Positions 1 to 8,717 of a stretch of DNA of 49,310 bases are shown here, one piece after another. The notes under the pieces were generated by a model that was given only the letters and a program-made list of their open reading frames with translations, did not search any database and was not told the origin of the DNA. How positions within the stretch are numbered: position 1 is the stretch's first letter; every line of letters starts with the position of its first letter. The position numbers and the translations under genes were made by a program. The DNA is from Curtobacterium sp. MCBA15_008 (GTDB taxonomy: Bacteria; Actinomycetota; Actinomycetes; Actinomycetales; Microbacteriaceae). The stretch lies in contig NZ_MJGN01000001.1 in the NCBI RefSeq assembly GCF_001865065.1, positions 27,823-77,132 of the forward strand, given 5' to 3'.

Positions 1-89
1 TCGACGCGTGGTTCGTCGTCTCATGCGCACACGACGAGTGCGTGTGCATGTTCCGACGCCGCACCAGTCGATCGACGCGTGGTTCGTCG
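1..89. repeat. 18-bp direct repeat at the window edge
   Basis: The 18-mer TCGACGCGTGGTTCGTCG occurs at 1-18 and again, identically, at 72-89. The stretch 1-224 holds no convincing gene; the frames open here are GC-rich shadows. A truncated repeat element or intergenic spacer is the simplest reading. The repeat core GTGGTTCG resembles the ends of the palindromes at 7508-7570 and 8616-8676, but the rest differs. Confidence 0.5.
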
Positions 90-224
90 CACGAAGCGCA
101 CGCACCGACCGGCACGGCCAACGGTACGACGACACCAGCGACCACCGACCGGCATGGCGATCGGCGCCACTGACCGGCTCGTCAGCGCCACCGCCAGCGA
201 CCGCCAGCCCCGCAGCGCCAGCCC

Positions 225-1274
225 CTACGCGGGCACGTGCCGCGGGATCTCCAGCCAGACCACCACGGAGTCGTCCTCGTCGCCGTCGTCGTCGTCGACA
301 CCCGCCCCGAGCGCCGCGGACTCACTCGCCGCCAGGTCGAGCCGGAGCCCCACGACGGTGACCGCCGAGTCGGAGCCCTCGGACACGGTGCGGACGATGA
401 CGTTGTCGGCCTCGCGGGCTTGGCGCAGCGCCTCGGCGATCCGGGCGTGCACCCGGCGCAGGTCGTCGATCTCGAGGTCGTCGAGCCCACCGTCGTCGTG
501 CAGCTGGACCGTGGCGCCACGGCGGCGGAGGCGCATGACCTCCTCGCGGACCTCCTCCGACAGCAGGGACCGGCCACGGATCTCGTCGCGGATGGCCTGC
601 TCGAGGTGCAGGCACTCGGCCCGCTCGGCGTCGTCGAGGTCGCCACCGGTGTCGATGATCCGCTGCAGCATCGGCAGCGCCATCCGCGTCGTCTGGCTGA
701 GCCGGAACTGCCGCTCGAACACGTGCGCGTCCTGCGCCGCCTGCCAGTCCGCCGTCTCCTGCTCGGCACGGACGAAGTCGCGGGTGACCCGGGTCGCACG
801 GTTCATCGCGAAGGCGAACCCGGTGGCGATCGCCACCCAGGACACGCTGCCGAGCACCCCGAGGGACCCCAGTGCGCCGAGGCCCGCCCACGCGACGGTG
901 TGCACGGCGAGGAACCCGACACCGATCCACGCGAACGGCCCACGCCCACGGACGACGAGCACCACCATCAACGTGCCGACGGCGGCGATCCACCAGGTGC
1001 TGTACGACGGGCCGGACCGGAGTTCGACCACCGGCGACGCGACGACCGGCATGACGACCGCGGTCGCGAGCGCGAAGCACGTCGCCCAGATCGGCAGCGT
1101 CCGGCCGGACACGAACAGCGCGACGCCCGTCGCGGCGGCGTAGAGGACCATGCACGCGACCACGGGACCGGCGTCGAGGACCCGGGGCAGCGTGGTGGCG
1201 GCGAGGAGCAGGTGGTAGACGGAGAACAGTGCCGCGAGGCCGATCGCGACGCCGGCGGGGATGGAGACCTTCAC
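225..1274 (-). CDS. Histidine-kinase-like membrane protein lacking a recognisable ATP-binding site
   Basis: About 349 aa. The first ~170 residues contain five or six hydrophobic membrane segments. They are followed by a helical, charged region (about 175-310) of the kind that precedes or forms the dimerisation and ATPase part of NarL-type sensor kinases. I see no convincing HisKA_3 histidine motif, no N-box and no DxGxG loop, and the tail is acidic (residues DDDDGDEDD). A GTG start at 1274 is chosen because it makes a 4-nt GTGA overlap with the upstream kinase stop; the longer ATG reading at 1301 lies inside that kinase. It is the last gene of a response regulator-kinase-membrane protein operon and may act as an accessory sensor or kinase partner. 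That role is inferred. Confidence 0.75.
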   Translation of the reverse strand: MKVSIPAGVAIGLAALFSVYHLLLAATTLPRVLDAGPVVACMVLYAAATGVALFVSGRTLPIWATCFALATAVVMPVVASPVVELRSGPSYSTWWIAAVGTLMVVLVVRGRGPFAWIGVGFLAVHTVAWAGLGALGSLGVLGSVSWVAIATGFAFAMNRATRVTRDFVRAEQETADWQAAQDAHVFERQFRLSQTTRMALPMLQRIIDTGGDLDDAERAECLHLEQAIRDEIRGRSLLSEEVREEVMRLRRRGATVQLHDDGGLDDLEIDDLRRVHARIAEALRQAREADNVIVRTVSEGSDSAVTVVGLRLDLAASESAALGAGVDDDDGDEDDSVVVWLEIPRHVPA

Positions 1275-2593
1275 CGTGCCGCCCCCTTCGCGGGTGCCCA
1301 CTCGAGTCGGACACGGGTGCCCTCCCCGGGAGCGGTGACGACCTCGGCGTGCCCGTCGACCGCGACCACGCGCTCGATGATCGACCGGCGGACGCCGAGC
1401 CGTTCGGCCGGGATCGCGTCGAGCGCGAACCCGGCACCGTCGTCGCCGACCTCGACGCGGGCCCCGGCACCGTGCTGCTCGACGACGATCCAGCGGTCGA
1501 CCTCGGCACCCCCGGCGTGCTGCACGCTGTTGACGGCCGCCTGCAGCGCCGCGGAGGCGAGCGCGTCGGCGACGGTGGCGGGGACCCGGACGCTGCCGGC
1601 ACGCTCGCCCTGCACGCGGACCGGGGCGGCCAGCGCGCCCACGGCGTCGGCGATCCGAGCACGGAGGTCGGCGAGGGACACCGGCGGTGCACCGGCGGGG
1701 TCGTCGGAGGCGGCCGCCTCGAGGTGGTCGATGGCGTTCCGTGCCATCCGTGCGGCGAGCATCTCGGCGTCACGGGTCTCGGCGCGGGCGGCGGACAGCA
1801 GCGTGGTGAGGACGCTGTCGTGCACGATCGCGTCGACCTGGACGCGCTCGACCTCGGTCGCGTGCTCCCGGATGGCGTGCGAGTAGCGGCGAACGGCGGT
1901 GGCCTGTGCGGCGTCCACCGCCGTGGCCGCACGGCGCAGCACCACCGCGATGACGAGGACGGCACCGCTGAGGATCGCCGTGTAGACGCCGTCGAGGAGC
2001 GCCCGGAGCCCGGCGTCGCCACCGACCGGGGTGAGCCGGATGACGACGTACACGGTGGGGACGAGTGCGGTGTACACCGTCGCCCGCCACGGCGCGAAGC
2101 CCATGGCGGCGGCGGTCGAGCCGACCGTGCACAGCCACCACGGCCAGGGCACCTGGTCCGACGGGATCGGCTCGCGCACCGTCAGCGGCCACGTCACCAG
2201 CGCGACGAGGAACAGCAGCGCGCAGAGGATCTGGGCGAGCTGGGCGACCGGTCGGATGAACACCGACGCGCCGACGAAGAGGAACGACGCCGCGAGCCCG
2301 CACGCCACGACCGGACCCCACACGGGGTCGAGGTACGGCAGCTGGTTGAGGACGGCGGGCACCGTGGTGGCGCCGAAGCCGAGCGCCGCGACGGCGATGA
2401 GGATCGCGAACGCGCGTTCGACCGAGGCCTGCGTGATCGTGGCACGGACGCTCCGCGACGGGTCTGCGCCGAACGGCGCGTCGTCACCGCCCTCGGCGCC
2501 GATCCGGGGCGCGGAGCCCACCCGGGCGACCCGACCGGTCGCCCGGGTGGCACGCGCCGATCCGGACGTGGGTGCCGCGTCAGCCGCAGCCAT
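1271..2593 (-). CDS. Two-component sensor histidine kinase (NarL/DesK-like class)
   Basis: 440 aa. A ~50-residue disordered N-terminus is followed by about six membrane helices (roughly 60-220). The dimerisation helix contains AIVHDSVLTTLL, with H258 the likely phospho-acceptor. A compact HATPase domain carries an N-box-like AAVNSVQHAGG, a G1 loop VGDDGAGF and a terminal GEGTRVRLEW. This is the architecture of kinases that pair with LuxR-type regulators. Such a regulator gene ends 5 nt upstream and the pair is clearly co-transcribed. The ATG at 2593 has only a weak ribosome site, consistent with translational coupling. The signal sensed cannot be told from the sequence. Confidence 0.88.
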   Translation of the reverse strand: MAAADAAPTSGSARATRATGRVARVGSAPRIGAEGGDDAPFGADPSRSVRATITQASVERAFAILIAVAALGFGATTVPAVLNQLPYLDPVWGPVVACGLAASFLFVGASVFIRPVAQLAQILCALLFLVALVTWPLTVREPIPSDQVPWPWWLCTVGSTAAAMGFAPWRATVYTALVPTVYVVIRLTPVGGDAGLRALLDGVYTAILSGAVLVIAVVLRRAATAVDAAQATAVRRYSHAIREHATEVERVQVDAIVHDSVLTTLLSAARAETRDAEMLAARMARNAIDHLEAAASDDPAGAPPVSLADLRARIADAVGALAAPVRVQGERAGSVRVPATVADALASAALQAAVNSVQHAGGAEVDRWIVVEQHGAGARVEVGDDGAGFALDAIPAERLGVRRSIIERVVAVDGHAEVVTAPGEGTRVRLEWAPAKGAAR

Positions 2594-2598
2594 CGTGC

Positions 2599-3312
2599 TC
2601 AGCGACCGTCGCCGTCGGGGTCGATCCCCGAGTCGAGCCCGGGCAGGATGCCGTCCTCGACCGCACGGCGGAGGAGGTCGACCTTCGTCGGGGCCGGGCG
2701 ACCGACCTCGACGTACTTCACGCGGATGCGGTCGAGGTACTCGCGCGCCGTCGAGTAGCCGATGCCGAGCTGCTGCGCGGCGAGCTTGAGCGGCAGGCCC
2801 GAGGCGTAGAGGTGGAGGATCTCGCGCTCACGTCGCCCGAGCTGTGCCTTGGCGAAGTCCCGGTCGGCGTCGATCGCGCTCGCCCACTCGAGGTTGTTGA
2901 GCACGTCGCCGCGAGCGACCGTCGCGACGGCGGCCATCACGGTCTTCGTCGCCGAGGACTTCGGGATCACGCCCGCAGCCCCGGCGGCCAACGCCTCTCG
3001 CACGTTCGCGACGCGGTCGGCGATGGAGTGCACGAGGACCGCGGAACCGGTGCCCTGCACACCCTTCACGTTCGCGGTCACGGTAGAGCCGTCGCCCAGC
3101 GACAGGTCGAGGACGACGACGTCGACCTCACGCCCGTCGAGGTGCTCGATGTACTCGGGCACGCTCGCGGCGGTGAGGACCACCTCGAACCCCTCGTTCT
3201 GGCACGCTGCCTGGATCCCGAGTCGCACGGACTCGTGGTCGTCGACGATCGCGACACGGACGGGCTTGGTCGCCAGTCCGGTCGTTCCGGTGGTGGTCGT
3301 GTCTGTTGCCAC
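2599..3312 (-). CDS. NarL/LuxR-family DNA-binding response regulator
   Basis: 237 aa. The receiver domain shows the acidic pair in VAIVDDHES, the phospho-acceptor Asp in VVVLDLSLGDG and the conserved Lys in GVIPKSS. The C-terminal helix-turn-helix (about 155-215) reads LGRREREILHLYASG and then LAAQQLGIGYSTAREYL. The recognition helix differs from the usual LuxR consensus: STAREYLDRIRVKY replaces the common TVKxHxxxIxxKL. The GTG start at 3312 follows a GAGAGG ribosome site. It heads the operon with the two downstream sensor genes; targets are unknown. Confidence 0.9.
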   Translation of the reverse strand: MATDTTTTGTTGLATKPVRVAIVDDHESVRLGIQAACQNEGFEVVLTAASVPEYIEHLDGREVDVVVLDLSLGDGSTVTANVKGVQGTGSAVLVHSIADRVANVREALAAGAAGVIPKSSATKTVMAAVATVARGDVLNNLEWASAIDADRDFAKAQLGRREREILHLYASGLPLKLAAQQLGIGYSTAREYLDRIRVKYVEVGRPAPTKVDLLRRAVEDGILPGLDSGIDPDGDGR

Positions 3313-3528
3313 GGTGGCCTCTCTCGTCGATGCGCACCCCCGGCCCCTGAAACCGGGGAGCCATCACCGACCAAGGATACCCAGGTCGGACTCAGGCAGC
3401 GGCGCGATCCCGTCGCGACACGGCGGAGCGTGTTGCAGGACGCGACAAGCGGCCCGGCGCGCACCGCACCCGGCCGAACCCAGCCGACCCGCCGCGCGCA
3501 CCGCGCCCGGGCCGACCCGTGACCACCG
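3313..3528. promoter_or_regulatory. Intergenic region with probable response-regulator promoter
   Basis: This 216-bp gap holds no supportable gene. Read on the minus strand it contains TATCCT about 60 nt before the regulator start, a plausible -10 hexamer, with no convincing -35. The half nearest the methyltransferase is a run of CG-rich imperfect repeats (GCGCACCGC twice), without a clear terminator. Confidence 0.3.
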
Positions 3529-4788
3529 TCAGGCGACCGGCACCAGGCGCGCCACGGCCTCCAGGTGGTGGGTGTGCGGGAAGAGGTCGAAGGCGCGGAG
3601 TGCCTCCAGGCGGTACCCGAGGTCCGCGAAGGTCGCGACGTCGCGGGCCAGCGCGACCGGGTCGCAGGCCACGTAGACGACCTGGGCCGGCTGGAGCGCG
3701 GCGATCTGCACGACGACCTCGCGGCCGGCGCCGGAACGGGGCGGGTCGAGCACGATCGTGCCGGCGCGGTACCGCTGCCGCTCGCCCTGCGAGAGCGCGG
3801 CGACGGTGCGCTGCAGCCACCGGTCGACGCGGCCGGTCTCGGCGCGGGCGCCGATCCACTCGACGAGGTTCTCCTGCGCGTGCTCGGTCGCGCGGGGGGC
3901 GCTCTCGACGCTCGTGAGCCGCGCCTTCGGGCCCACCAGGTCGCCGAGCGCTGCGGCGAGCAGACCGACGCCGCCGTAGAGGTCGAGGTGCTGCCCCTCG
4001 GGGTCGAGTCGCTCACGGTCGACGAGGTCCCGCACCGCAGCGGTCAGGACCGCCGGAGCGGCACGGTGCACCTGCCAGAAGCCGTTGTCGTCGACCTGGA
4101 ACGCGCGCTCCCCCACGAGCTCGGTGACGACCGTGGGCTTCTGCTCGTCGATGACCAGCCGTGCCCCCTCGGAACCACTCGGCGCGAGGACGTCGACGAC
4201 CGAGGCGCCCGGCATCGCACCGCGGCCGAGCGGCGCGCTCTCCTGCACCACCCGGGTCGCGAGCGGCAGGGACGCGACCGGGACGACGGTGTGCGAACGG
4301 GAGGCGAAGGGCCCCGCGGTGCCGTCCTCGTCGACGTGCAGGCGGACGCGGGTGCGCCAGCCGGTGCCGTTCGCCTCGTCGTCGCCGGGCGCGGCCTCGA
4401 CGACGACGTCGTGTCCGAGCACGTCGGCGAGGTCGGTCCGGGCGAACCGCGCGAACGAGTCCACCAGGACGTCGTGCTTCAGCGTGCGCTGGTGGGCGAG
4501 CGCGATGTGCCCGAACTCGGCACCGCCCGCGCGGTCGGCCGGGTCGCGGTCGAGTGCGGCTTCCGGCCAGACGTGGTCCACGCGGTGCTCGCTCGGCGTG
4601 ACGACCGACACGGTGTCGGCGCGCCAGAACGACTTCTTGCGGTCCTCGGTCACCCGGGCCACGACGCGTTCGCCGGGGATCGCGTCCGACACGAACACCA
4701 CCCGCCCCTCGTGCCGTGCCACCGAGATGCCGCCGTGGGCGATCCCGGTGACGTCGAGTTCGAGCAGCGTGCCGACGGATTCACCCAT
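3529..4788 (-). CDS. Class I SAM-dependent RNA (uracil-C5) methyltransferase, TrmA/RlmD-like
   Basis: 419 aa from the ATG at 4788. An N-terminal TRAM-like beta-barrel (about 5-60) precedes the methyltransferase fold. That fold shows the SAM loop LDLYGGVGLLAAAL, the DPPRSGAGREVV motif and the catalytic cysteine motif VYVACDPVAL, which together identify m5U RNA methyltransferases. The four-Cys iron-sulfur cluster of E. coli RlmD is missing; the equivalent region reads GGAEFGHIALAHQ. Whether it acts on tRNA or 23S rRNA cannot be decided from sequence. An in-frame ATG further upstream (4845) would run into the divergent maf gene, and the 4788 start matches the TRAM beginning GESVGTLLELDV. Confidence 0.87.
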   Translation of the reverse strand: MGESVGTLLELDVTGIAHGGISVARHEGRVVFVSDAIPGERVVARVTEDRKKSFWRADTVSVVTPSEHRVDHVWPEAALDRDPADRAGGAEFGHIALAHQRTLKHDVLVDSFARFARTDLADVLGHDVVVEAAPGDDEANGTGWRTRVRLHVDEDGTAGPFASRSHTVVPVASLPLATRVVQESAPLGRGAMPGASVVDVLAPSGSEGARLVIDEQKPTVVTELVGERAFQVDDNGFWQVHRAAPAVLTAAVRDLVDRERLDPEGQHLDLYGGVGLLAAALGDLVGPKARLTSVESAPRATEHAQENLVEWIGARAETGRVDRWLQRTVAALSQGERQRYRAGTIVLDPPRSGAGREVVVQIAALQPAQVVYVACDPVALARDVATFADLGYRLEALRAFDLFPHTHHLEAVARLVPVA

Positions 4789-4802
4789 GGTTCGATGTTC
4801 CC

Positions 4803-5603
4803 ATGCGTCTGTACCTCGCGAGTACCTCCCCCGCCCGCCGAGCACTCCTCGCCCAGACCGGGATCGAGCCGGTGCTCGTCGCGCCCGGGGTCGACGAGGA
4901 CGCAGCCGTCGCCGCGACCGCCTCGGCCCTCGGCCGCGCGCTGACCGGTCCGGAGCTGGTCGCGTTGCTGGCCGAGGCGAAGGCCGCTGCCGTCGCGGAC
5001 GCCACCGCCCCCGTCGACGGCTTCGTGTTCGGCGGGGACTCCGCCTTCGAGGTCGACGGCGTCCTGTACGGCAAGCCCCACGACCCCGAGGTCGCGCGGG
5101 AGCGGTGGCGGCAGATGCTCGCCGCCGGCGGCGGCACGCTGTGGAGCGGACACTGCGTCATCGACCGGCGCGTGTCCGGGTCGGTCACCGATGGCGGGTC
5201 CGTCGCCGATGGCGGGCCTGGAGGCGCGGGGCGGGCCGGCACCGTGCCTCCCGTCCGCACCGTGGACGCGTCGGGCGGCGGGCCGCTGGGCCTGGCCGGG
5301 TCGTTCGGCGACGTCGCGCCCGGTGGGTCCGGGCTCGTCGCCTCCGGCGACCGCGTCGTCGCGGTCGACAGCGCGGTGCTCACCTTCGCCGACGACATGT
5401 CGGCCGAGGAGATCGACGCGTACGTCGCGACGGGCGAGCCGCTCGAGGTCGCGGGCGCCTTCACGATCGACGGACGGGCCGCCGCGTACATCACCCGGAT
5501 CGACGGCGCCCCCTCGGCCGTGGTGGGATTGTCCCTGCCGGTGCTCCGCTCGATGCTCCTGCGGGGCTTCGGCATCGCCTGGCACGACCTGTGGTCGCTG
5601 TAG
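4803..5603 (+). CDS. maf: Maf-family nucleoside triphosphate pyrophosphatase with a Gly-rich insertion
   Basis: 266 aa. It opens with the Maf signature LYLASTSPARRALLAQTGI and has the catalytic Asp in FVFGGDSAFEV, then YGKPHD. Maf enzymes hydrolyse non-canonical or excess NTPs to NMPs. Family members are usually about 190-215 aa. Here an extra ~55-residue Gly/Ser/Val-rich segment (about residues 123-180) splits the domain between CVIDRRV and DRVVAVDSAVLTF. The insert contains a near-perfect 18-nt tandem duplication around 5186-5219. Its start codon lies 14 nt from the divergent methyltransferase start, with no Shine-Dalgarno sequence, so the mRNA is probably leaderless. Confidence 0.88.
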   Translation: MRLYLASTSPARRALLAQTGIEPVLVAPGVDEDAAVAATASALGRALTGPELVALLAEAKAAAVADATAPVDGFVFGGDSAFEVDGVLYGKPHDPEVARERWRQMLAAGGGTLWSGHCVIDRRVSGSVTDGGSVADGGPGGAGRAGTVPPVRTVDASGGGPLGLAGSFGDVAPGGSGLVASGDRVVAVDSAVLTFADDMSAEEIDAYVATGEPLEVAGAFTIDGRAAAYITRIDGAPSAVVGLSLPVLRSMLLRGFGIAWHDLWSL

Positions 5604-5682
5604 ACATCCGCACTTGTTCGGGGTGGTTCTTTGTGGGTGCCAGTCAATTCACACCCCCGCCGCACGAATACGCTGATGTCTC
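5604..5682 (+). promoter_or_regulatory. Probable leaderless promoter of the carboxylase gene
   Basis: TACGCT at 5669-5674 is a fair -10 hexamer only 8 nt before the ATG at 5683, and there is no ribosome-binding site. The pattern suits leaderless transcription, which is common in Actinobacteria. The -35 region is not obvious. Confidence 0.4.
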
Positions 5683-7461
5683 ATGCCCCGTATCAGCAAG
5701 GTCCTCATCGCGAACCGCGGCGAGATCGCCGTCCGCATCATCCGCGCGGCCCGCGACGCAGGCAAGGCTTCGGTGGCGGTCTACGCCGACCAGGACCGTG
5801 ACGCCCTCCACGCACGCCTCGCTGACGAGGCCTACGCGCTGAACGGCACCACGAGCGCCGACACCTACCTCGTCATCGACAAGATCATCTCCGTCGCCAG
5901 AAGGTCCGGCGCCGACGCCGTGCACCCCGGGTACGGGTTCCTCGCCGAGAACGCCGACTTCGCCCGCGCCGTCATCGACGCCGGCCTCACCTGGATCGGC
6001 CCGTCGCCGGCGTCCATCGAGCAGCTCGGTGACAAGGTCTCGGCGCGCCACGTGGCCGAGAAGGTCGGTGCGCCGCTCGCCCCCGGCACGATCGAGCCCG
6101 TGCAGGACGTGTCCGAGGTGTTCGACTTCGTCGACCAGGTCGGTCTGCCCGTCGCGATCAAGGCGGCGTTCGGCGGTGGCGGTCGTGGGCTGAAGGTCGT
6201 GCGCGACCGTGCCTCGGTCGAGGAGCTCTTCGAGTCCGCCACGCGTGAGGCGATCGCGGCGTTCGGCCGCGGCGAGTGCTTCGTCGAGAAGTACCTCGAC
6301 AAGCCGCGCCACGTCGAGACGCAGTGCCTCGCCGACGAGCACGGCAACGTCGTCGTCGTCTCGACGCGCGACTGCTCGCTCCAGCGTCGGCACCAGAAGC
6401 TCGTCGAAGAAGCGCCGGCCCCGTACCTGACCGACGCCCAGACGGAGCGCCTGTACGAGTCGTCGAAGGCGATCCTGCGCGAGGTCGGCTACGTCGGCGC
6501 CGGTACCTGCGAGTTCCTCATCGGCGCCGACGGCACCGTCTCGTTCCTCGAGGTGAACACCCGCCTGCAGGTCGAGCACTGCGTCTCCGAAGAGGTCACC
6601 GGCATCGACCTGGTGCGCGAGCAGTTCCGCATCGCCGAGGGTGGCGTGCTCGACTACGAGGACCCCGTCGCGCGCGGCCACTCGTTCGAGTTCCGCATCA
6701 ACGGCGAGGACCCGGGCCGCAACTTCTTCCCCGCGCCCGGCCCCGTGCACGCGTTCAACGCGCCGTCCGGCCCCGGCGTCCGCGTCGACTCCGGCGTGGT
6801 CTCCGGCGACGTCGTCTCCGGCTCGTTCGACTCCATGCTCGCGAAGCTCATCGTCACCGGTGCCACGCGTGCCGAGGCCCTGGAGCGTTCGCGTCGCGCC
6901 CTCGCCGAGTTCGAGGTCACCGGGCTGCCGACCGTGCTGCCCTTCCACCGTGCCGTCGTGTCCGACCCGGCGTTCGCGACCCCCGACGATTCGCCGTTCA
7001 GCATCTACACGCAGTGGATCGAGACCGACTTCGACAACGACATCCCGGCGTGGAGTGGTTCGCCGGAGACGCTCCCGGAGCCCGCGGCCCGCGAGTCGGT
7101 CGTCGTCGAGGTGCAGGGCAAGCGCATCGAGGTCACGATGCCGTCGATCGTCGGTGGCGGCGCTGCCGGCGCCGCGGGTCGGCGCCCGGCCGGCCCGTCC
7201 GCTCCCCCGAAGCGCCGGACGTCCGGCGTGCGTGGCGGTCTGGCCTCGTCCGGCTCGGTCACGTCGCCGATGCAGGCCACCGTGGTGAAGACCGCGGTCG
7301 CCGAGGGTGACACCGTGGTGAAGGGCGACCTGCTCGTCGTCCTCGAGGCCATGAAGATGGAACAGCCCGTGCAGGCGCCGCGCGACGGCGTCGTCACCGG
7401 GCTCAACGCCCCCGTCGGCCAGACGATCTCGTCCGGCCACGTGCTGCTCGAGCTGGCGTAG
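5683..7461 (+). CDS. accA3: Acetyl/propionyl-CoA carboxylase alpha subunit (biotin carboxylase + BCCP)
   Basis: 592 aa, the usual length for actinobacterial AccA3-type subunits. The biotin carboxylase part opens [19 protein letters not shown], has the ATP-grasp glycine loop [13 protein letters not shown] and the active-site stretch [11 protein letters not shown] Pro/Gly/Ala linker (about 490-530) leads to the biotinyl domain with [11 protein letters not shown], whose Lys carries biotin. It charges biotin with CO2 for acyl-CoA carboxylation in fatty-acid and related metabolism. No carboxyltransferase (beta) gene lies in the window, so its partner is elsewhere. Confidence 0.95.
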   Translation: MPRISKVLIANRGEIAVRIIRAARDAGKASVAVYADQDRDALHARLADEAYALNGTTSADTYLVIDKIISVARRSGADAVHPGYGFLAENADFARAVIDAGLTWIGPSPASIEQLGDKVSARHVAEKVGAPLAPGTIEPVQDVSEVFDFVDQVGLPVAIKAAFGGGGRGLKVVRDRASVEELFESATREAIAAFGRGECFVEKYLDKPRHVETQCLADEHGNVVVVSTRDCSLQRRHQKLVEEAPAPYLTDAQTERLYESSKAILREVGYVGAGTCEFLIGADGTVSFLEVNTRLQVEHCVSEEVTGIDLVREQFRIAEGGVLDYEDPVARGHSFEFRINGEDPGRNFFPAPGPVHAFNAPSGPGVRVDSGVVSGDVVSGSFDSMLAKLIVTGATRAEALERSRRALAEFEVTGLPTVLPFHRAVVSDPAFATPDDSPFSIYTQWIETDFDNDIPAWSGSPETLPEPAARESVVVEVQGKRIEVTMPSIVGGGAAGAAGRRPAGPSAPPKRRTSGVRGGLASSGSVTSPMQATVVKTAVAEGDTVVKGDLLVVLEAMKMEQPVQAPRDGVVTGLNAPVGQTISSGHVLLELA

Positions 7462-7475
7462 GGCGCGCGGCGGGC

Positions 7476-7497
7476 GCCGCGCCGGGCGCGGCGCGGC
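7476..7497 (+). terminator. Rho-independent terminator after the carboxylase gene
   Basis: An 8-bp all-GC stem (GCCGCGCC / GGCGCGGC, 7476-7483 and 7490-7497) with a 6-nt loop is followed directly by TTT. It starts 15 nt after the stop codon. Confidence 0.6.
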
Positions 7498-7507
7498 TTT
7501 CCGCTTT

Positions 7508-7570
7508 CGAACCACGAATCCGACATCGAACCGCCCTACTCGGCTGGTTCGACGTCGGATCCGTGGTTCG
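7508..7570. repeat. Palindromic element, copy 1
   Basis: Two 25-nt inverted arms (7508-7532 and 7546-7570) differ at two positions and enclose a 13-nt loop. The arms carry the core CCACGAATCCGACATCGAA and its complement. The same palindrome recurs at 8616-8676, on the other side of the 7583-8566 gene. It could act as a bidirectional terminator, or belong to a repetitive palindromic (REP/BIME-like) family. Confidence 0.8.
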
Positions 7571-7582
7571 ACCTCGCCGTAC

Positions 7583-8566
7583 TCACCAGGCAGGAGCCGT
7601 TCGGACGGCGCGACGGACCGGGAGACCGGCGTCACGGAGCATGCTGGGGAGTCGTCCGCCGGCCTGGACGTCGTGCCAGACCGGTCGGACGACGCGTCGC
7701 ACCTCCGGCAAGGCGCGGAGACGGTCCTCCCGGATCTTCTCCGCGATGACGACGTCCTCGGCGGATCGACCGTTGCGCATCGACGGGTCACGGTACTTGA
7801 CGAGGCCGTCGAACTCGACGATGACCCCCTGGTCCGGAAACCAGAAGTCCACTCGACCGATGGGCCCGGACGAATCGCGGAACTCGTGCTGCTGGATCGC
7901 CGGCGGACATCCGACGTCCCGCATCACGAGGTTCGTGACGCTCTCGCCCGCTGATTCCGACAGCGGAGATGCGAGCTCCAGCACCTGCCGAGCACGCCGA
8001 TGTGCACGGACGGAGCCGCGGGAAGCCAGCTCCGATTCGAGCGCAGTTCCCGCGATCCCGCGGCGCAGGACGGCATCAGCCACCGCGAGTGCCCGTCCGC
8101 GGTCGTAGCGAAGCGCGACGTCCACCGCGGTGTGCGCCAGCGTCGTGACCGGAAGACCGTTGACCCGGATGCAACCGACGGGTCGTCCAGCGCCAGCGGA
8201 CTTGTCAGCGAATCGAGTCCGTTGCGCGGTCCCTCTCGCCGGATCGAGAACGGTGACGCGGTCGGGCACGGGCAGGATCCACGGCAGACAGTGGGCGATG
8301 ACCGCCGATGCGTGGGACACGACCGTGCGAGGGGCAGACGCCTGGACTGCCGTCGCTCGTGCAATGTGCTGCTCCCAGACGGTGGCCTGGTCCCACTGCT
8401 CGCGGACGACGAAGGAGCCGTGAGCCACTCGGATCAGCGCCCCGCTCCGGAGCGCTCGCTGCTGGGCTCGCGCGGTCGACGGATCGGGGTGGACGGTGAG
8501 GACGTCAGGCACTGGCACGACCCGAGCATGCGACACGATCGCGCCCCGCAGTCGACCCGCGCTCAT
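7583..8566 (-). CDS. AbiEi-antitoxin-like / DUF559-type PD-(D/E)XK nuclease-fold protein
   Basis: About 327 aa from the ATG at 8566. A GTG at 8605 would add 13 residues, and an internal GTG before PDVLTVHP is also possible. The N-terminal ~60 residues (QQRALRSGALIRVAHGSFVV) look like the winged-helix domain of AbiEi-type proteins. The C-terminal part contains GRVDFWFPDQGVIVEFDGL followed by KY. The Asp and the EFDG motif match the restriction-nuclease fold of DUF559/Vsr-like proteins. Such proteins are common and usually orphan in Microbacteriaceae; biochemical function is not established. No AbiEii-like toxin gene is adjacent. It sits alone between two copies of one palindrome. Confidence 0.72.
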   Translation of the reverse strand: MSAGRLRGAIVSHARVVPVPDVLTVHPDPSTARAQQRALRSGALIRVAHGSFVVREQWDQATVWEQHIARATAVQASAPRTVVSHASAVIAHCLPWILPVPDRVTVLDPARGTAQRTRFADKSAGAGRPVGCIRVNGLPVTTLAHTAVDVALRYDRGRALAVADAVLRRGIAGTALESELASRGSVRAHRRARQVLELASPLSESAGESVTNLVMRDVGCPPAIQQHEFRDSSGPIGRVDFWFPDQGVIVEFDGLVKYRDPSMRNGRSAEDVVIAEKIREDRLRALPEVRRVVRPVWHDVQAGGRLPSMLRDAGLPVRRAVRTAPAW

Positions 8567-8615
8567 CCTGTGGAGAAGTGTGTCGATGCCACAGTAAGGG
8601 TTCACCTGGCCGTTG

Positions 8616-8676
8616 GAACCACGAATCCGACATCGAACTGGGGAATCGGCCCGGTTCGATGTCGGATTCGTGGTTC
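8616..8676. repeat. Palindromic element, copy 2
   Basis: A perfect 23-nt inverted repeat (8616-8638 and 8654-8676) with a 15-nt loop. The arms are the same sequence as copy 1 at 7508-7570. It lies between the stop of the phosphohexomutase gene and the start of the DUF559-type gene. Confidence 0.85.
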
Positions 8677-8717
8677 GGAGCAGCGTGGCCGACGGCGCCC
8701 GCGCGCCGCCGAGCGCG

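Noticed and set aside
7508..8676. Inverted repeats as terminal repeats of an insertion sequence
   Set aside because: Each end is itself a full palindrome, no transposase motif is present in the enclosed protein, and no target duplication is apparent.
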